Below are positions 11,086 to 24,600 of a DNA stretch of 64,000 bases, piece by piece. The notes under the pieces are model-generated. The model worked only from the letters and a program-made list of their open reading frames with translations. It searched no databases and was not told the origin of the DNA. The DNA is from Sipunculus nudus (Eukaryota > Annelida > Sipuncula > Golfingiida > Sipunculidae): positions 930,001 through 994,000 of the forward strand of contig CM049310.1 in NCBI GenBank assembly GCA_026874595.1, written 5' to 3'. The position numbers and the translations under genes are program-made. Numbering within the stretch: the first letter of the stretch is position 1; each line of letters begins with the position of its first letter.

Positions 11086-12062
11086 AGACTTCTGCATGTG
11101 ACATGAAAGAAAGAGTTCACTATAAATAACTACAGCCTATTTGTCCTCCCTAATTATGAAGCAGTTTCCATGTTGTGAGGTTATGTGGAGGGCCAAGCTT
11201 GATCCAGGGCTGAGGCCATAACATTCCATTGATGTTGCCCTCTCGTGAAAAGCTCATCATCATCAACGGATCCATAACAGCAATGATCACAGTTCTATCG
11301 TTATTTTAACAAAGACCTAACAGTTCTGTAATCTATATGTTGTGGCTGAGTCTTCCATCTCATATCCATGGCCCATAGATCATACCCTGGGCATTTTAAT
11401 AACTCCTCTTATCCTCAGAGATGCCTCCATTATGAACTTCCCCCACTCCCCAAGGGATTGGTTTTTAGGTTTTTGTGAGAAGAATTTTGCAGCTGCTTAT
11501 TAATAATGTCAGTAAGGCCATTTTGTATTTCTAGATGATTCTCAAAGCAAATATACTCATGGATATTTGCAACTGTTGCAAGAATATGAATATATTAATT
11601 TCATTACCATATGCAGATTAAAATTATAACTCAGACTGTATTTATGACCTCTTCCAAGGAGGTTATGTTTTCACTTGTGTCTGTGTGCTTTGTGGCTTAT
11701 TGAATTATTTGTCTGTTTGCAGGATCACAAAAACTACCAACCTGATTTCTAAGAATTTTTTATGAGGAGAATACCAAGGGCCCAGAGAATACCCCATTAA
11801 AATTTGGGCAGATCCAGATGGATCGGGAGATCAAATAAAAGGGTTTAGCCTTGAGAGAGGTATGTGTTCTCCTGGGTTTCTAGTGTAGTATGCATTTACC
11901 TCCATTTTACAAAATATTGTGTAAAAGTTTATTTCAAGTGACTCCTATTTCTGGTATAAATTATTGTGGCCATCTATAAAGGTTGTGAGAAATTTGAAGG
12001 AAACAAGGGAGGATGCCAATTTTAAAGAGCAGTCATCCATTTGATCAGGATAAATTTATGAT
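11086..12062. other. Unique sequence, possible regulatory tract, no gene recognised
   Basis: About 11110-11470 has balanced composition and homeodomain-like cores (CCTAATTATGAA) without any open frame, so a non-coding regulatory element is conceivable. The rest (11500-12060) is AT-rich and unremarkable. Confidence 0.35.
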
Positions 12063-12399
12063 TTTTAGCTCAGCTGATGATAAGTCATTTAAGCTAAAGT
12101 TATGGACCATTGTCCATCTGTCTGTCTGCCATTAGGCTGGCATGTTTTGAAACTGTAAAACCTATGAATCCAAAATTTGACATACTGTAGGATGTCCCCA
12201 AAATCTCTGCCAAACCAATAACTGGGTCAATGGGACTCGGTTCCTTCAAGAAATTAAGGAAAAACCGCAATTTTCCATTAAAAACCAATTAACACTTTTC
12301 AAGTCTGCCTAATATCAAAACCACTTATCTGTTTTTCTTCATATTTACGATAAATATTCTCCTAGGACTATATACATGCCAGAAATTAGGTCAGTATTC

Positions 12400-13028
12400 C
12401 GTTATTGTATATTAAAACAAAGTTTTGTGGATACTTTGTTTCTGACTGGGTTTCGCCACCATCTCTGCCACCGCCACATTCTTTTCCGGATAATTCCTTT
12501 AAGACCACTGGTCTGATTTTTCTTAAACTTGACCCCATTATCCAGTCATATGTGAACTGGTGCTTAACTTTGCATTGACCTCTGACCTTTCCTGTCTGCA
12601 GTGCATACATCTTTGTGTCTGTACCTACATTAACCCACATATCTTCGGACTCATTTGACCAATCGGGCTGACCTTTTCAACAAGTTTAGCTCCTGGATAG
12701 CTTTATATCATACAAAAAACTGGTGGTGCCACCTGCAACCATTTTTGCATGGTGTTCATCTGTTCATCTGCCTAGGGTAAAAATTACTCATATCTCAGCA
12801 GTGGTATGACTTATCCACCTTAAATATTGCATATGTATACATCTTGGATAGCTTTTCTTTCAAATGACAGGTGGCGCCACCTACAATCATATTTAGGTGG
12901 CAGACATCCCTGCTAATATGCAACACATCTCACTCTATATCCCCTTGCCACTCAATCCATGCCTCACTGTCTCACTCTGATTTCAACGGATACATGTAGT
13001 TGCTTGTCAACTACTCGTATTTCAGGTT
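12400..13028. mobile_element. Insertion 1 inside family-1 copy A
   Basis: About 630 bp absent from the other family-1 copies. Its second half contains two family-3-type subrepeats about 150 bp apart (AACTGGTGGTGCCACCT near 12719 and GACAGGTGGCGCCACCT near 12866) with the phrase ACTCATATCTCAGCAGTGG between them. No clean target duplication or terminal inverted repeat was found, so its ends are approximate. Confidence 0.55.
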
Positions 13029-13651
13029 ATAAAAGTTATAGGCCCAAACATAATGCACTTTGTAAATGATCAGGAAAGACATTTACTCACTTAACACAAT
13101 AAATGTTAAAGCTGGAAACGTTTTTCCAAGGCTATAACTTTACTTAATAAAAATTCAATTATAAACCTGAAATTAGATAAGAATGTTCTAATTTTTTAAA
13201 AGTTATTAGCATAAATATAATATCAGTATCATACAATTTTGTCCAACTTTGACTGTGGCACATTTTATCCTTGTAAGTACATTTGATTTAATTTTCACAG
13301 CGTGTACACATAAGGATTTAATCTGTTAAATTCTGAAATTGGAAAATCAAAGCCCAAAAATTAGGCTAGTTATTGAAGTTTTTTCATTATAAACACTTGC
13401 ATTGTCAGGCTCCAGGCAGCCCACTTCTTGTCAATGTGCCTGCTGATACCTGATTTATAATTTATCACTGGGAGAGGACCCCTGCTGTAACAGGTGTACA
13501 GTTATTCTCATGCCACCTCAATCCCCACCCCCACCCCCCACCCCCCAAAACCAACCAACCCATAGTATTGCAATAGTTATTGTTCAAACTGTGTTTCTTT
13601 AATTGTTAAGCTGTTTCCACTCCAATGTACTTCTGTTCCACTCCTTCAAGG

Positions 13652-14452
13652 AGTAATATTGTAGCGCTAGCGGGATCTGGTGTTTGTCCGGAATTAGTAA
13701 AACACAAACAACAATAATAAGTCCTGAAGTGGTAGAGTTGGTATTTTCAGTAAATATATGTATACAGCATGCTGGTCAGTTGATGTGTCCAGCTCACTGG
13801 TCAATTCAAAACTGCTGCTATCCAGACATCTGGCAGCATCCTTATACTTTGACCCTGATGCTACCAGGGTGACACTGATGGGCTGCTCATTAACACTGAT
13901 AGGATCATGCCAAGATACATACATTTACATTCTATTACAGCCATTAACATAAACCTGTGTTTCTTCATGTTACTGACACATTATACAAAAACTACTTTAT
14001 CAAATTAACAGAAATTTTACATCCACATGAAATGTAACCCAAAGATTACACATGTAGAAAATGGAATCAAAATAACAAATAGCCATTACTTATTGTATAG
14101 GTTATCACAAAGTTTAGAACTTCAACAGGCATAGAAAATCCACTTAAATCATAATTGCAGCACCACTAAATGAGATACATGGATGAAAACAGAGTTAATT
14201 AAATTTATAGGAATCTAGCATGTTCTAAATATGAAGCTAATATGTATATTATACTGAGTAATTTATAGAAGAATTATTATGGCCCAACGAACACATGTAC
14301 TTGGGGTGACTGTCCAGTGGGTTGACCACATGGTGTGACACACTAGGGGATAGACTGGCCCACAGCATGGTTCTTCACATATAAAGTTAATAGTACAGCT
14401 TGAACATAAACAATTAATTAGCATCACTGAATTGAGCCCTACCATAGTAATA
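13652..14452. mobile_element. Insertion 2 inside copy A: small DNA transposon with TIR and target duplication
   Basis: The insert is flanked by AGTAATA at 13652-13658 and 14446-14452. Deleting it with one copy restores CAAGGAGTAAT-ACAGAAGATGC, as in other family-1 copies (CAAGGAGTAATCTAGAAGATGC at about 16725). Its ends are inverted and similar: ATTGTAGCGCT at the left, and ATGGTAGGGCT as the reverse complement of the right end. About 790 bp, non-coding, so a non-autonomous element. Chance open frames of 62-76 codons inside it are not genes. Confidence 0.7.
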
Positions 14453-14792
14453 CAGAAGATGCCATGTTGTGGCAGTATCAAATTTTAATTAAATTAATTT
14501 CTCTTTTAATAAGTTAAGTGAATTTAAATATAATTAAACCCATCAGTTTGCATAATTTGGTAATATATGAGCCAGATTATGGATAAATAAATGTGGAATT
14601 TAGAATTGTGAATTCTAAATCAAGTGTTATTTTCAGATTTTTATTGTTTTGCAAATTCAAAATTTATATTTTTGTGGTAAAAAAGTAATACATCTGTGTG
14701 CATAATGTGATGCTATCTGACCAAATTAGGGATAAATGTTGATGCAATTTAGAATTGTGAATCTATTTATATATTCAGATATATATGTTATA

Positions 14793-15596
14793 CCAAGAGT
14801 TTATAGGACTGGAGTCACAAATCCATGCCTCGTCTTTGTCCCATGTGCCTGAAGGGGTCATAAACCTAATTAATCCGAGGCACAAAGAGATGCCGCTAAT
14901 AAGACCGCGGACTGTGAATGACCCCCCTTCAGAACCATTTGTTCGTTTCCCGAACTCCACTAATTTTCCCACAACATAAATTGTGATAATACGTGTCAAG
15001 CATCTGTCCACTGCTAATGACCACCGCTTTTAATCACTTAAATTCATGGTCTTTTGCTCATGAGCGCTCTCAAATGTCAGCATCAGAGGATTATTATAAA
15101 CCTCGTGAATGATCAGTATCAGTGTACGATTGGTGCGAAACTAAGGAAGATTATGCATTTATTCGAAGAAACTCAAAATTTTCTCACCAGTGATGTGTCG
15201 TATATGACAGCAAAAATTGACGATGAATGGCTGCATTCGTCCCAACGTTGTTCCCAACATGAGTTTCCGACACTTGCTCCTCCTTAATATATCTTGTGTG
15301 CTTAATTCTAAATAACACAAACTGTCTGCACATACATATTTAAAGTCAATGTAACTCCAGGAATTAACCACTCAGCAACTGGATTTATCATTCTGGCTGT
15401 CAATGCCTGTCGTGGTGTCCGTCAGTTAATGGGACATGCAGGCAGGATCGATGGCAGTGCAAGTGCCATGCGTGACACCTCCACACAATGGCACACAAAA
15501 GGGTTAATAAGGTTATAGCATTCTAATTGCAATTAAGTGTCAGGGCTGGCCCTGGGCTGCTGGGACTCGTTACTCCATTCCTATAAACTTCTTGAA
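14793..15596. mobile_element. Insertion 3 inside copy A: MITE with about 25-bp TIR
   Basis: The left end is CCAAGAGTTTATAGGACTGG plus AGTCAC. The reverse complement of the right end is TTCAAGAAGTTTATAGGAAT plus GGAGTAAC. They match over roughly 25 bp with one indel and few substitutions. TATA flanks both sides (14789-14792 and 15597-15600) and family-1 sequence resumes exactly there. The 804-bp interior is more GC-rich than its surroundings and has TAATTA-type motifs, which gives it the look of a conserved regulatory element. The termini show it is transposon-derived. No transposase is encoded. Confidence 0.8.
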
Positions 15597-15747
15597 TATA
15601 TTGTAAATGTATAAAATGTATAGACTTGAAAAAAAATTTGATGTAATAAAAAAATGAGGATTTAAAGCAAACATTTGTTCATTATTTTCCTGCCTCAGTA
15701 GAATGGGAAATAAATTTATTGGCTTTGTTTTTCCATCTGCCTATTTT

Positions 15748-17165
15748 AAGCTCAGCTGACTGAAAAGTCATTTGAGCTATAGTTGTGGTCCATTGTCCGT
15801 CTGTCTTTCCGTCCACCTGGTGGTCCGTCTGTCTGTCCATTAGACTGGTACATTTTGAAATCACTTAACCTAAGAATCCAAAATGTGGCATACTGTTAGA
15901 TGTCCCCAAGATCTCCTACCAAACCAAAAACTGGGTCACTGCGACTTCATTCCTTTGAGCAAAATTAAGGAAAACCTCAAATTTCCATTAAAAACCTATT
16001 ATCACACTTCAGGAATGCCTAACATCAAAACCACTAATCTGTTTTTCTTAATATTTACCAGGAGTATTCTCCTATATATTTTCTATATACATGCCAGATA
16101 TTAAGACTGTTTAGTGTAATTTCTATTAGTTATGGGCTTGAACATATTGGAACATATCAGAAAAAAATATTCGCTCACATAACATGAAAATCTTTAAAGG
16201 TAGAGACTTTTTTCCAAGTATATAACTTTGTTTAATTCAGATTCAATTGTATACTCAAAATTAGATCTGAATTTTATAAACTTTTTAAGTTATTAGCATA
16301 AAAATAAAATCAGTATCCTAAATTTTTCCCAACTTTGAACATGACACGTTTTTTCCTTTGAATACTGTTGATTAAATTTTTACAGCATGTAAACATAAAT
16401 ATTTGATTTGTTTTAATCTGAAATTTGAAAATAAAAGCTTGAAAATTGGGCTTGTTATTGACCAGGTGCTTTGTCCAGGTGCAGGCAACTCACCCCTGGT
16501 CACTGGAAGTCAGCTATGCCAGGGTTCCTGATTTGTTAAAGTCACATGGGGGAGATTCCCTGCTATGACAGGTGTACAGTTACAGTTATTCTCTACCCCC
16601 CCCCCCCCCAGCAGCCTTCCCCACCAAGTGTTATGCAGTAATTGTAATTGTTTGCACTGTATTTCCTTAATTGTAATGCTGTTTCCACTCCAATATACAA
16701 AACTTTCCTCGAAAAAGTAATTCAAGGAGTAATCTAGAAGATGCAAATATTGTGTTAATGTAGCATTTTTAAAGAAATCAATTTTCTGTTAAATGATTTT
16801 AACAAATTAAAATATAATTTAACCCATCAGTATGCATAATTTAATAAAATATGAAGCAAATTATGGATAGATAAAGGCACAATTTAAAAATAAAAAAAAT
16901 ATAAAAATACATTTCTATGCATGATGTGGTGTTATCTGATTGAGATTTATGATGATGAAATTTAGAATTATTAATCAACTTTTATATTCAGATATATATA
17001 TTATATTAGAAATGTATAGAAATATAAATCTAAATTTAAAAAAAAATGATGTGGTAATAAAAGGAGGATCTAATACAAACATTTGTTCATTATTTTCCTG
17101 CCTCAACAGAAGTGGAGATCAGACTATGTTTGCCCTATATGTACATTGTATATGCAGAATTGTTG
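15748..17165 (+). mobile_element. Family-1 element, copy B, uninterrupted but 3'-truncated
   Basis: It begins with the hairpin AAGCTCAGCTGACTGAAAAG plus TCATTTGAGCT, then GTCCGTCTGTCTTTCCGTCC. It runs collinearly with copy C to CTGCCTCAACAGAAGTGGAG and TTTGCCCTATATGTA. An internal run of 14 C lies at 16596-16609, where copies A and C also have C-rich tracts. It lacks the 3' subterminal inverted motif and terminal palindrome. A second run of about 18 C (17175-17192) and then the 59-bp satellite follow. The 130-codon frame at 16940-17332 crosses the boundary and the C-run and is not credible. Confidence 0.85.
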
Positions 17166-17340
17166 GTAATCCCTCCCCCCCCCCCCCCCCCCACCAATCA
17201 CCCACCCCTACCAATGCTGCCACTGATTCCTTTACACCTGTGCACTTGGACATTTATTTTATATGCAAATGTGTAAAGTTTATTCAATTTAAAAAAATAA
17301 TTGGATTAGGAAAAAAATCAACCTCTAATTGAAACATATT

Positions 17341-18627
17341 CTGCCGTCTGGTTGTAGATCTTACTGCCTTTATTTACTTCATTATGTCTGGATGTGGATC
17401 TGCTGTCTGGTTGTAGATCTTACTGCCTTTATTTACTTCATCATGTCTGGATGTGGATCTGCTGTCTGGTTGTAGATCTTACTGCCTATATTTACTTCAT
17501 TATGTCTGGATGTGGATCTGCTGTCTGGTTGTAGATCTTACTGCCTTTATTTACTTCATTATGTCTGGATGTGGATCTGCTGTCTGGTTGTAGATCTTAC
17601 TGCCTTTATTTACTTCATTATGTCTGGATGTGGATCTGCTGTCTGGTTGTAGATCTTACTGCCTTTATTTACTTCATTATGTCTGGATGTGGATCTGCTG
17701 TCTGGTTGTAGATCTTACTGCCTTTATTTACTTCATTATGTCTGGATGTGGATCTGCTGTCTGGTTGTAGATCTTACTGCCTTTATTTACTTCATTATGT
17801 CATGATGTAGATCTGCTGACTGGTTGTAGATCTTACTGCCTTTATTTACTTCATTTTGTCTGGATTTAGATCTGCTGTCTGGTTGTAGATCTTACTGCCT
17901 TTATTTACTTCATTATGTCTGGATGCGGATCTGCTGTCTGGTTGTAGATCTTACTGCCTTTATTTACTTCATTATGTCTGGATGTGGATCTGCTGTCTGG
18001 TTGTAGATCTTACTGCCTTTATTTACTTCATTATGTCTGGATGCGGATCTGCTGTCTGGTTGTAGATCTTACTGCCTTTATTTACTTCATTATGTCTGGA
18101 TGTAGATCTGCTGTCTGATTGTAGATCTTACTGCCTTTATTTACTTCATTATGTCTGGATGTAGATCTGCTGTCTGGTTGTAGATCTTACTGCCTTTATT
18201 TACTTCATTATGTCTGGATGTAGATCTGCTGTCTGATTGTAGATCTTACTGCCTTTATTTACTTCATTTTGTCTGGATGTAGATCTGCTGTCTGGTTGTA
18301 GATCTTACTGCCTTTATTTACTTCATTATGTCTGGATGTAGATCTGCTGTCTGGTTGTAGATCTTACTGCCTTTATTTACTTCATTATGTCTGGATGTAG
18401 ATCTGCTGTCTGGTTGTAGATCTTACTGCCTTTATTTACTTCATTATGTCTGGATGTAGATCTGCTGTCTGGTTGTAGATCATACTGCCTTTATTTACTT
18501 CATTATGTCTGGATGTGGATCTGCTGTCTGGTTGTAGATCTTACTGCCTTTATTTACTTCATTATGTCTGGATGTAGATCTGCTGTCTGGTTGTAGATCT
18601 TACTGCCTTTATTTACTTCATTATGTC
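17341..18627. repeat. 59-bp satellite array, about 22 copies
   Basis: The unit is CTGTCTGGTTGTAGATCTTA, then CTGCCTTTATTTACTTCATTA without its last base, then TGTCTGGATGTGGATCTG, with 59-bp spacing (for example starts at 17462, 17521 and 17580). Variation is mostly G/A at GATGTGGATC versus GATGTAGATC. The unit divides into three parts of 18-21 bp, each resembling the 20-bp monomer of the adjoining array. Confidence 0.95.
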
Positions 18628-18639
18628 AATAGTGGACAC

Positions 18640-21600
18640 CATACCATCTTTATGTTTATCATACTTCTTGATTTTACATCATGCCACATGAATGTACATT
18701 ATATGCCTTAATTTACATCATGATTACTGTTTGAATGTACCAGTACATCATCTGTCTGAAGGCAAATCATACTATCTGAAGGTACATCATCTGTCTGAAG
18801 GTACATAATACTTTCTGAATGAACATCATATTTTCTGAATGTCCATCATACTGTCTTAATGTACATTATTTTGTCTGAATTTTTTAATCATTTTGTCTGA
18901 ATGCACATCATACTTTCTGAATGTACATCCTATTGTCTGAATGTACATCATACTTTCTGAAAGCACATCATACTGTCTGAAATACATCATACTGTCTGAA
19001 GGTACATCATACTTTCTGAAGGTACATCATACTGTCTGAATGTACATCATACTGTCTGAATGTACATCATACTGTCTGAATGTACATCATACTGTCTGAA
19101 GGTAAATCATACTTTCTGAATGAACATCATATTTTCTGAATGCCCATCATACTGTCTGAAGGTACATCATATCATCTGAAGGTACATCATACCGTCTGAA
19201 TGTACATCATACTGTCTGAATGGACATCATACTGTCTGAATGTACATCATACTGCCTGAAGGTACATCATACTGTCTGAATGTACATCATTTTGTATGAA
19301 TGCACATCATACTTTCTGAAGGTACATCATACTGTACTAATGTACATCCTCTGTCTGAAGGTACATCATACTTTCTGAATGAACCTCATCTGTCTGAAGG
19401 TACATCATACTTTCTGAATGAACATCATATTTTCTGAATGTCCATCATACTGTCTTAATGTACATTATTTTGTCTGAATTTTCATCATACTTTCTGAATG
19501 TACATCATACTGTCTGAATGAACATCATCTGTCTGAAGGTACATCATACTTTCTGAATGTATTTTTTACTGTCTGAATGTACTTAATCTGTCTGAAGGTA
19601 CACCATACTTTCTGAATGTACATCATACTGCCTGAATGTACATCATACTTTCTAAATGTACATCATCTGTCTGAATTACATCATACTTTCTGAATGTACA
19701 TCATACTGTCTGAATGAACATCATCTGTCTGAAGGTACATCATACTTTCTGAATGTATTTTTTACTGTCTGAATGTACTTAATCTGTCTGAAGGTACACC
19801 ATACTTTCTGAATGTACATCATACTGTCTGAATGTACATCATCTGTCTGAAGGTACATCATACTTTCTGAATGTACATCATACTCTCTGAATGTACATCA
19901 TCTTTCTGAATGTACATCATACTGTCTGAATGTTCATCATCTGTCTGAAGGGACATCATGCTTTCTGAATGTACATCATACTGTATGAATGTACATCATC
20001 TGTCTGAAGGTACATCATACTTTCTGAATGTACATTATACTGTCTGAATGTACATCATCTGTCTGAAGGTACATCATACTGTCTGAATGCACATCATACT
20101 TTCTGAATGTACATAATCTGTCTGAAGGTACACCATACTTTCTGAATGTACATCATACTGTCTAAATGTACATCATCTGTCTGAAGGTACATCATACTTT
20201 CTGAATGTACATCATACTGTCTGAATGTACATCATCTGTCTGAATGTACATCATACTGTCTGAATGTTCATCATCTGTCTGAAGGGACATTATACTTTCT
20301 GAATGTACATCATACTGTATGAATGTACATCATCTGTCTGAAGGTACATCATACTTTCTGAATGTACATTTGCTGTCTGAATGTACATCATCTGTCTGAA
20401 GGTACATCATACTATCTGCAGGTACATCATACTGTCTGAATGTACATCATACTGTCTGAATGGACATCATACTGTCTGAATGTACATCATACTGCCTGAA
20501 GGTACATCATACTGTCTGAATGTACATCATTTTGTATGAATGCACATCATACTTTCTGAATGTACATCAGACTGCCTGAAGGTACATCATACTTTCTGAA
20601 TGTACATTATACTGTCTGAATGTACATCATCTGTCTGAAGGTACATCATACTATCTGAAGGTACATCATACTGACTGAATGTACATCATACTGCCTGGAG
20701 GTACATCATACTGTCTGAATGTACATCATTTTGTTTGAATGCACATCATACTTTCTTAATGTACATCATACTGCCTGAAGGTACATCATACTATCTGAAT
20801 GAACCTCATCTGTCTGAAGGTACATCATACTTTCTGAATGAACATCATATTTTCTGAATGTCCATCATACTGTCTTAATGCACATCATACTTTCTGAATG
20901 TACATCATTTTGTCTGAATGAACATCATCTGTCTGAAGATACATCATACTTTCTGAATGTATTTTTTACTGTCTGAATGTACTTAATCTGTCTGAAGGTA
21001 CACCATACTTTCTGAATGTACATCATACTGCCTGAATGTACATCATACTTTCTAAATGTACATCATCTGTCTGAATTACATCATACTTTCTGAATGTATA
21101 TCATACTGTCTGAATGAACATCATCTGTCTGAAGGTACATCATACTTTCTGAATGTATTTTTTACTGTCTGAATGTACTTAATCTGTCTGAAGGTACACC
21201 ATACTTTCTGAATGTACATCATACTGTCTGAATGTACATCATCTGTCTGAAGGGACATCATGCTTTCTGAATGTACATCATACTGTATGAATGTACATCA
21301 TCTGTCTGAAGGTACATCATACTTTCTGAATGTACATTATACTGTCTGAATGTACATCATCTGTCTGAAGGTACATCATACTGTCTGAATGCACATCATA
21401 CTTTCTGAATGTACATAATCTGTCTGAAGGTACACCATACTTTCTGAATGTACATCATACTGTCTAAATGTACATCATCTGTCTGAAGGTACATCATACT
21501 TTCTGAATGTACATCATACTGTCTGAATGTACATCATCTGTCTGAATGTACATCATACTGTCTGAATGTTCATCATCTGTCTGAAGGGACATCATACTTT

Positions 21601-24600
21601 CTGAATGTACATCATACTGTATGAATGTACATCATCTGTCTGAAGGTACATCATACTTTCTGAATGTACATCATACTGTATGAATGTACATCATCTGTCT
21701 GAAGGTACATCATACTTTCTGAATGTACATTATACTGTCTGAATGTACATCATATTTTCTGAATGCCCATCATACTGCCTGAAAGTACATCATACTGTCT
21801 GAATGTACATCATTTTGTCTGAATGCACATCATACTTTCTGAATGTCCATCATACTGTCTTAATGTACATTATTTTGTCTGAATTTCATCATTTTGTCTT
21901 AATGCACATCATACTTTCTGAATGTACATCATTTTGTCTGAATGAACATCATCTGTCTGAAGATACATCATACTTTCTGAATGTATTTTTTACTGTCTGA
22001 ATGTACTTAATCTGTCTGAAGGTACACCATACTTTCTGAATGTACATCATACTGCCTGAATGTACATCATACTTTCTAAATGTACATCATCTGTCTGAAT
22101 TACATCATACTTTCTGAATGTACATCATACTGTCTGAATGAACATCATCTGTCTGAAGGTACATCATACTTTCTGAATGTATTTTTTACTGTCTGAATGT
22201 ACTTAATCTGTCTGAAGGTACACCATACTTTCTGAATGTACATCATACTGTCTGAATGTACATCATCTGTCTGAAGGTACATCATACTTTCTGAATGTAC
22301 ATCATACTCTCTGAATGTACATCGTCTGTCTGAATGTACATCATACTGTCTGAATGTTCATCATCTGTCTCAAGGGACATCATGCTTTCTGAATGTACAT
22401 CATACTGTGTGAATGTACATCATCTGTCTGAAGGTACACCATACTTTCTGAATGTACATTATACTGTCTGAATGTACATCATCTGTCTGAAGGTACATCA
22501 TACTGTCTGAATGAACATTATCTGTTTGAAGGTACATCATACTTTCTGAATGAACATCATATTTTCTGAATGCCCATCATACTGCCTGAAGGTACATCAT
22601 ACTGTCTGAATGTACATCATTTTGTCTGAATGCACATCATACTTTCTGAATGTACATCATCTGTCTGAAGGTACATCATACTATCTGAAGGTACATCATA
22701 CTGTCTGAATGTACATCATACTTTCTAAATGTACATCATCTGTCTGAATTACATCATACTTTCTGAATGTACATCATACTGTCTGAATTTACATCATCTG
22801 TCTGAAGGTACATCATACTTTCTGAATGCATATCATACTTTCTGAATGTACATCATACTGACTGAAGGTACATCATACTATCTGAAGGTACATCATACTG
22901 TCTGAATGTACATCATCTGTCTGAATGTACATCATACTTTCTGAATGCACATCATACTTTCTGATTGTACATCATACTGCCTGAAGGTCCTTCATACTAT
23001 CTGAAGGTACATCATACTGTATCAATGTACATCATCTGTCTGAAGGTACATCATACTTTCTGAATGTACATCATACTGTCTGAATGTATATCATACTGCC
23101 TGAATGTACATCATACTTTCTAAATATACATCATCTGTCTGAATTACATCACACTTTCTGAATGTACATCATACTGTCTGAATGTACATCATCTGTCTGA
23201 AGGTACATCATACTTTCTGAATCTATTTTATACTGTCTGAATGTACATAATCTGTCTGAAGGTACACCATACTTTCTGAATGTACATCATACTGTCTAAA
23301 TGTACATCATCTGTCTGAAGGTACATCATACTTTCTGAATGTACATCATACTGTCTGAATGTACATCATCTGTCTGAATGTACATCATACTGTCTGAATG
23401 TTCATCATCTGTCTGAAGGTACATCATACTTTCTGAATGTACATCATACTGTATGAATGTACATCATCTGTCTGAAGGTACATCATACTTTCTGAATGTA
23501 CATTATACTGTCTGAATGTACATCATCTGTCTGAAGGTACATCATACTGTCTGAATGTACATTATCTGTCTGAAAGTACATCATACTTTCTGAATGAACA
23601 TCATATTTTCTGGATGCCCATTATACTGCCTGAAGGTACATCATACTGTCTGAATGTACATCATTTTGTCTGAATGCACATCATACTTTCTGAATGTACA
23701 TCATACTGCCTGAAGGTACATCATACTTTCTGAATGTACATTATACTGTCTGAATGTACATCATCTGTCTGAAGGTACATCATACTATCTGAAGGTACAT
23801 CATACTGACTGAATGTACATCATACTGTCTGAATGTACATCATACTGTCTGAAATGTACATCATACTGCCTGGAGGTACATCATACTGTCTGAATGTACA
23901 TCATTTTGTATGAATGCACATCATACTTTCTTAATGTACATCATACTGCCTGAAGGTACATCATACTATCTGAATGTACATCATACTGTCTGAATGTACA
24001 TCATCTGTCTGAATGTACATCATACTTTCTGAATGTACATCATACTGTCTGAATGTACATCATACTGTCTGAAGGTACATCATACTGTCTGAAGGTACAT
24101 CATACTGCCTGAAGGTACATGATACTGCCTGAATGTACATCCTCTTGTCTGAAGGTACATCATACTGTCTGAATGTACATCATACTGTCTGAAGGTACAT
24201 CATACTATCTGAAGGTACATCATACTGTATGAATGTACATCATCTGTCTGAAGGTATATCATACTCTCTGAATGTACATTATACTGTCTTTCTGTACATC
24301 ATCTGTCTGAAGGTACATCATACTTCCTGAATGTACATTAAACTGCAGGAATGTACATCATCTGTCTGAAGGTACATCATACTATCTAAATGAACATCAT
24401 ATTTTCTGAATGCCCATCATACTGTGTTAATGTACATTATTTTGTCTGAATTTTTATCATTTTGTCTAAATGCACATCATACTTTCTGAATGTACATGAT
24501 TTTGTCTGAATTACATTATACTTTTTGAATGTACATCATTTTGTCTGAATTACATTATACTCTCTGAATGTACTTCATACTGTCTGAATGTACATCATAC

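Larger units (their letters stand above)
12063..15725 (+). mobile_element. Family-1 element, copy A, broken into four collinear segments
   Basis: Segments 12063-12399, 13029-13657, 14452-14792 and 15597-15725 align in order with the uninterrupted copy at 15748-17165. Segment 1 has the 5' hairpin (AGCTCAGCTGATGATAAGTC) and the AAATTAAGGAAAAACC phrase. Segment 2 has the TTATTAGCATAAAAATA phrase, a C-rich tract and CAAGGAGTAAT. Segment 3 has TTAAACCCATCAG and TTGTTTTGCAAAT. Segment 4 has ATTATTTTCCTGCCTCAG. Three unrelated blocks lie between them, at least two being transposon insertions. The family has no coding region. Confidence 0.85.

Noticed and set aside
14793-15596. Conserved noncoding element or exon, judged by composition and TAATTA motifs
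   Set aside because: The 25-bp inverted termini, TATA flanks and exact interruption of a family-1 copy show it is a transposon insertion.
16940-17332. 130-codon frame with a polyproline run
   Set aside because: It spans the end of a family-1 transposon and an 18-base C run, and the other family-1 copies do not keep the frame.
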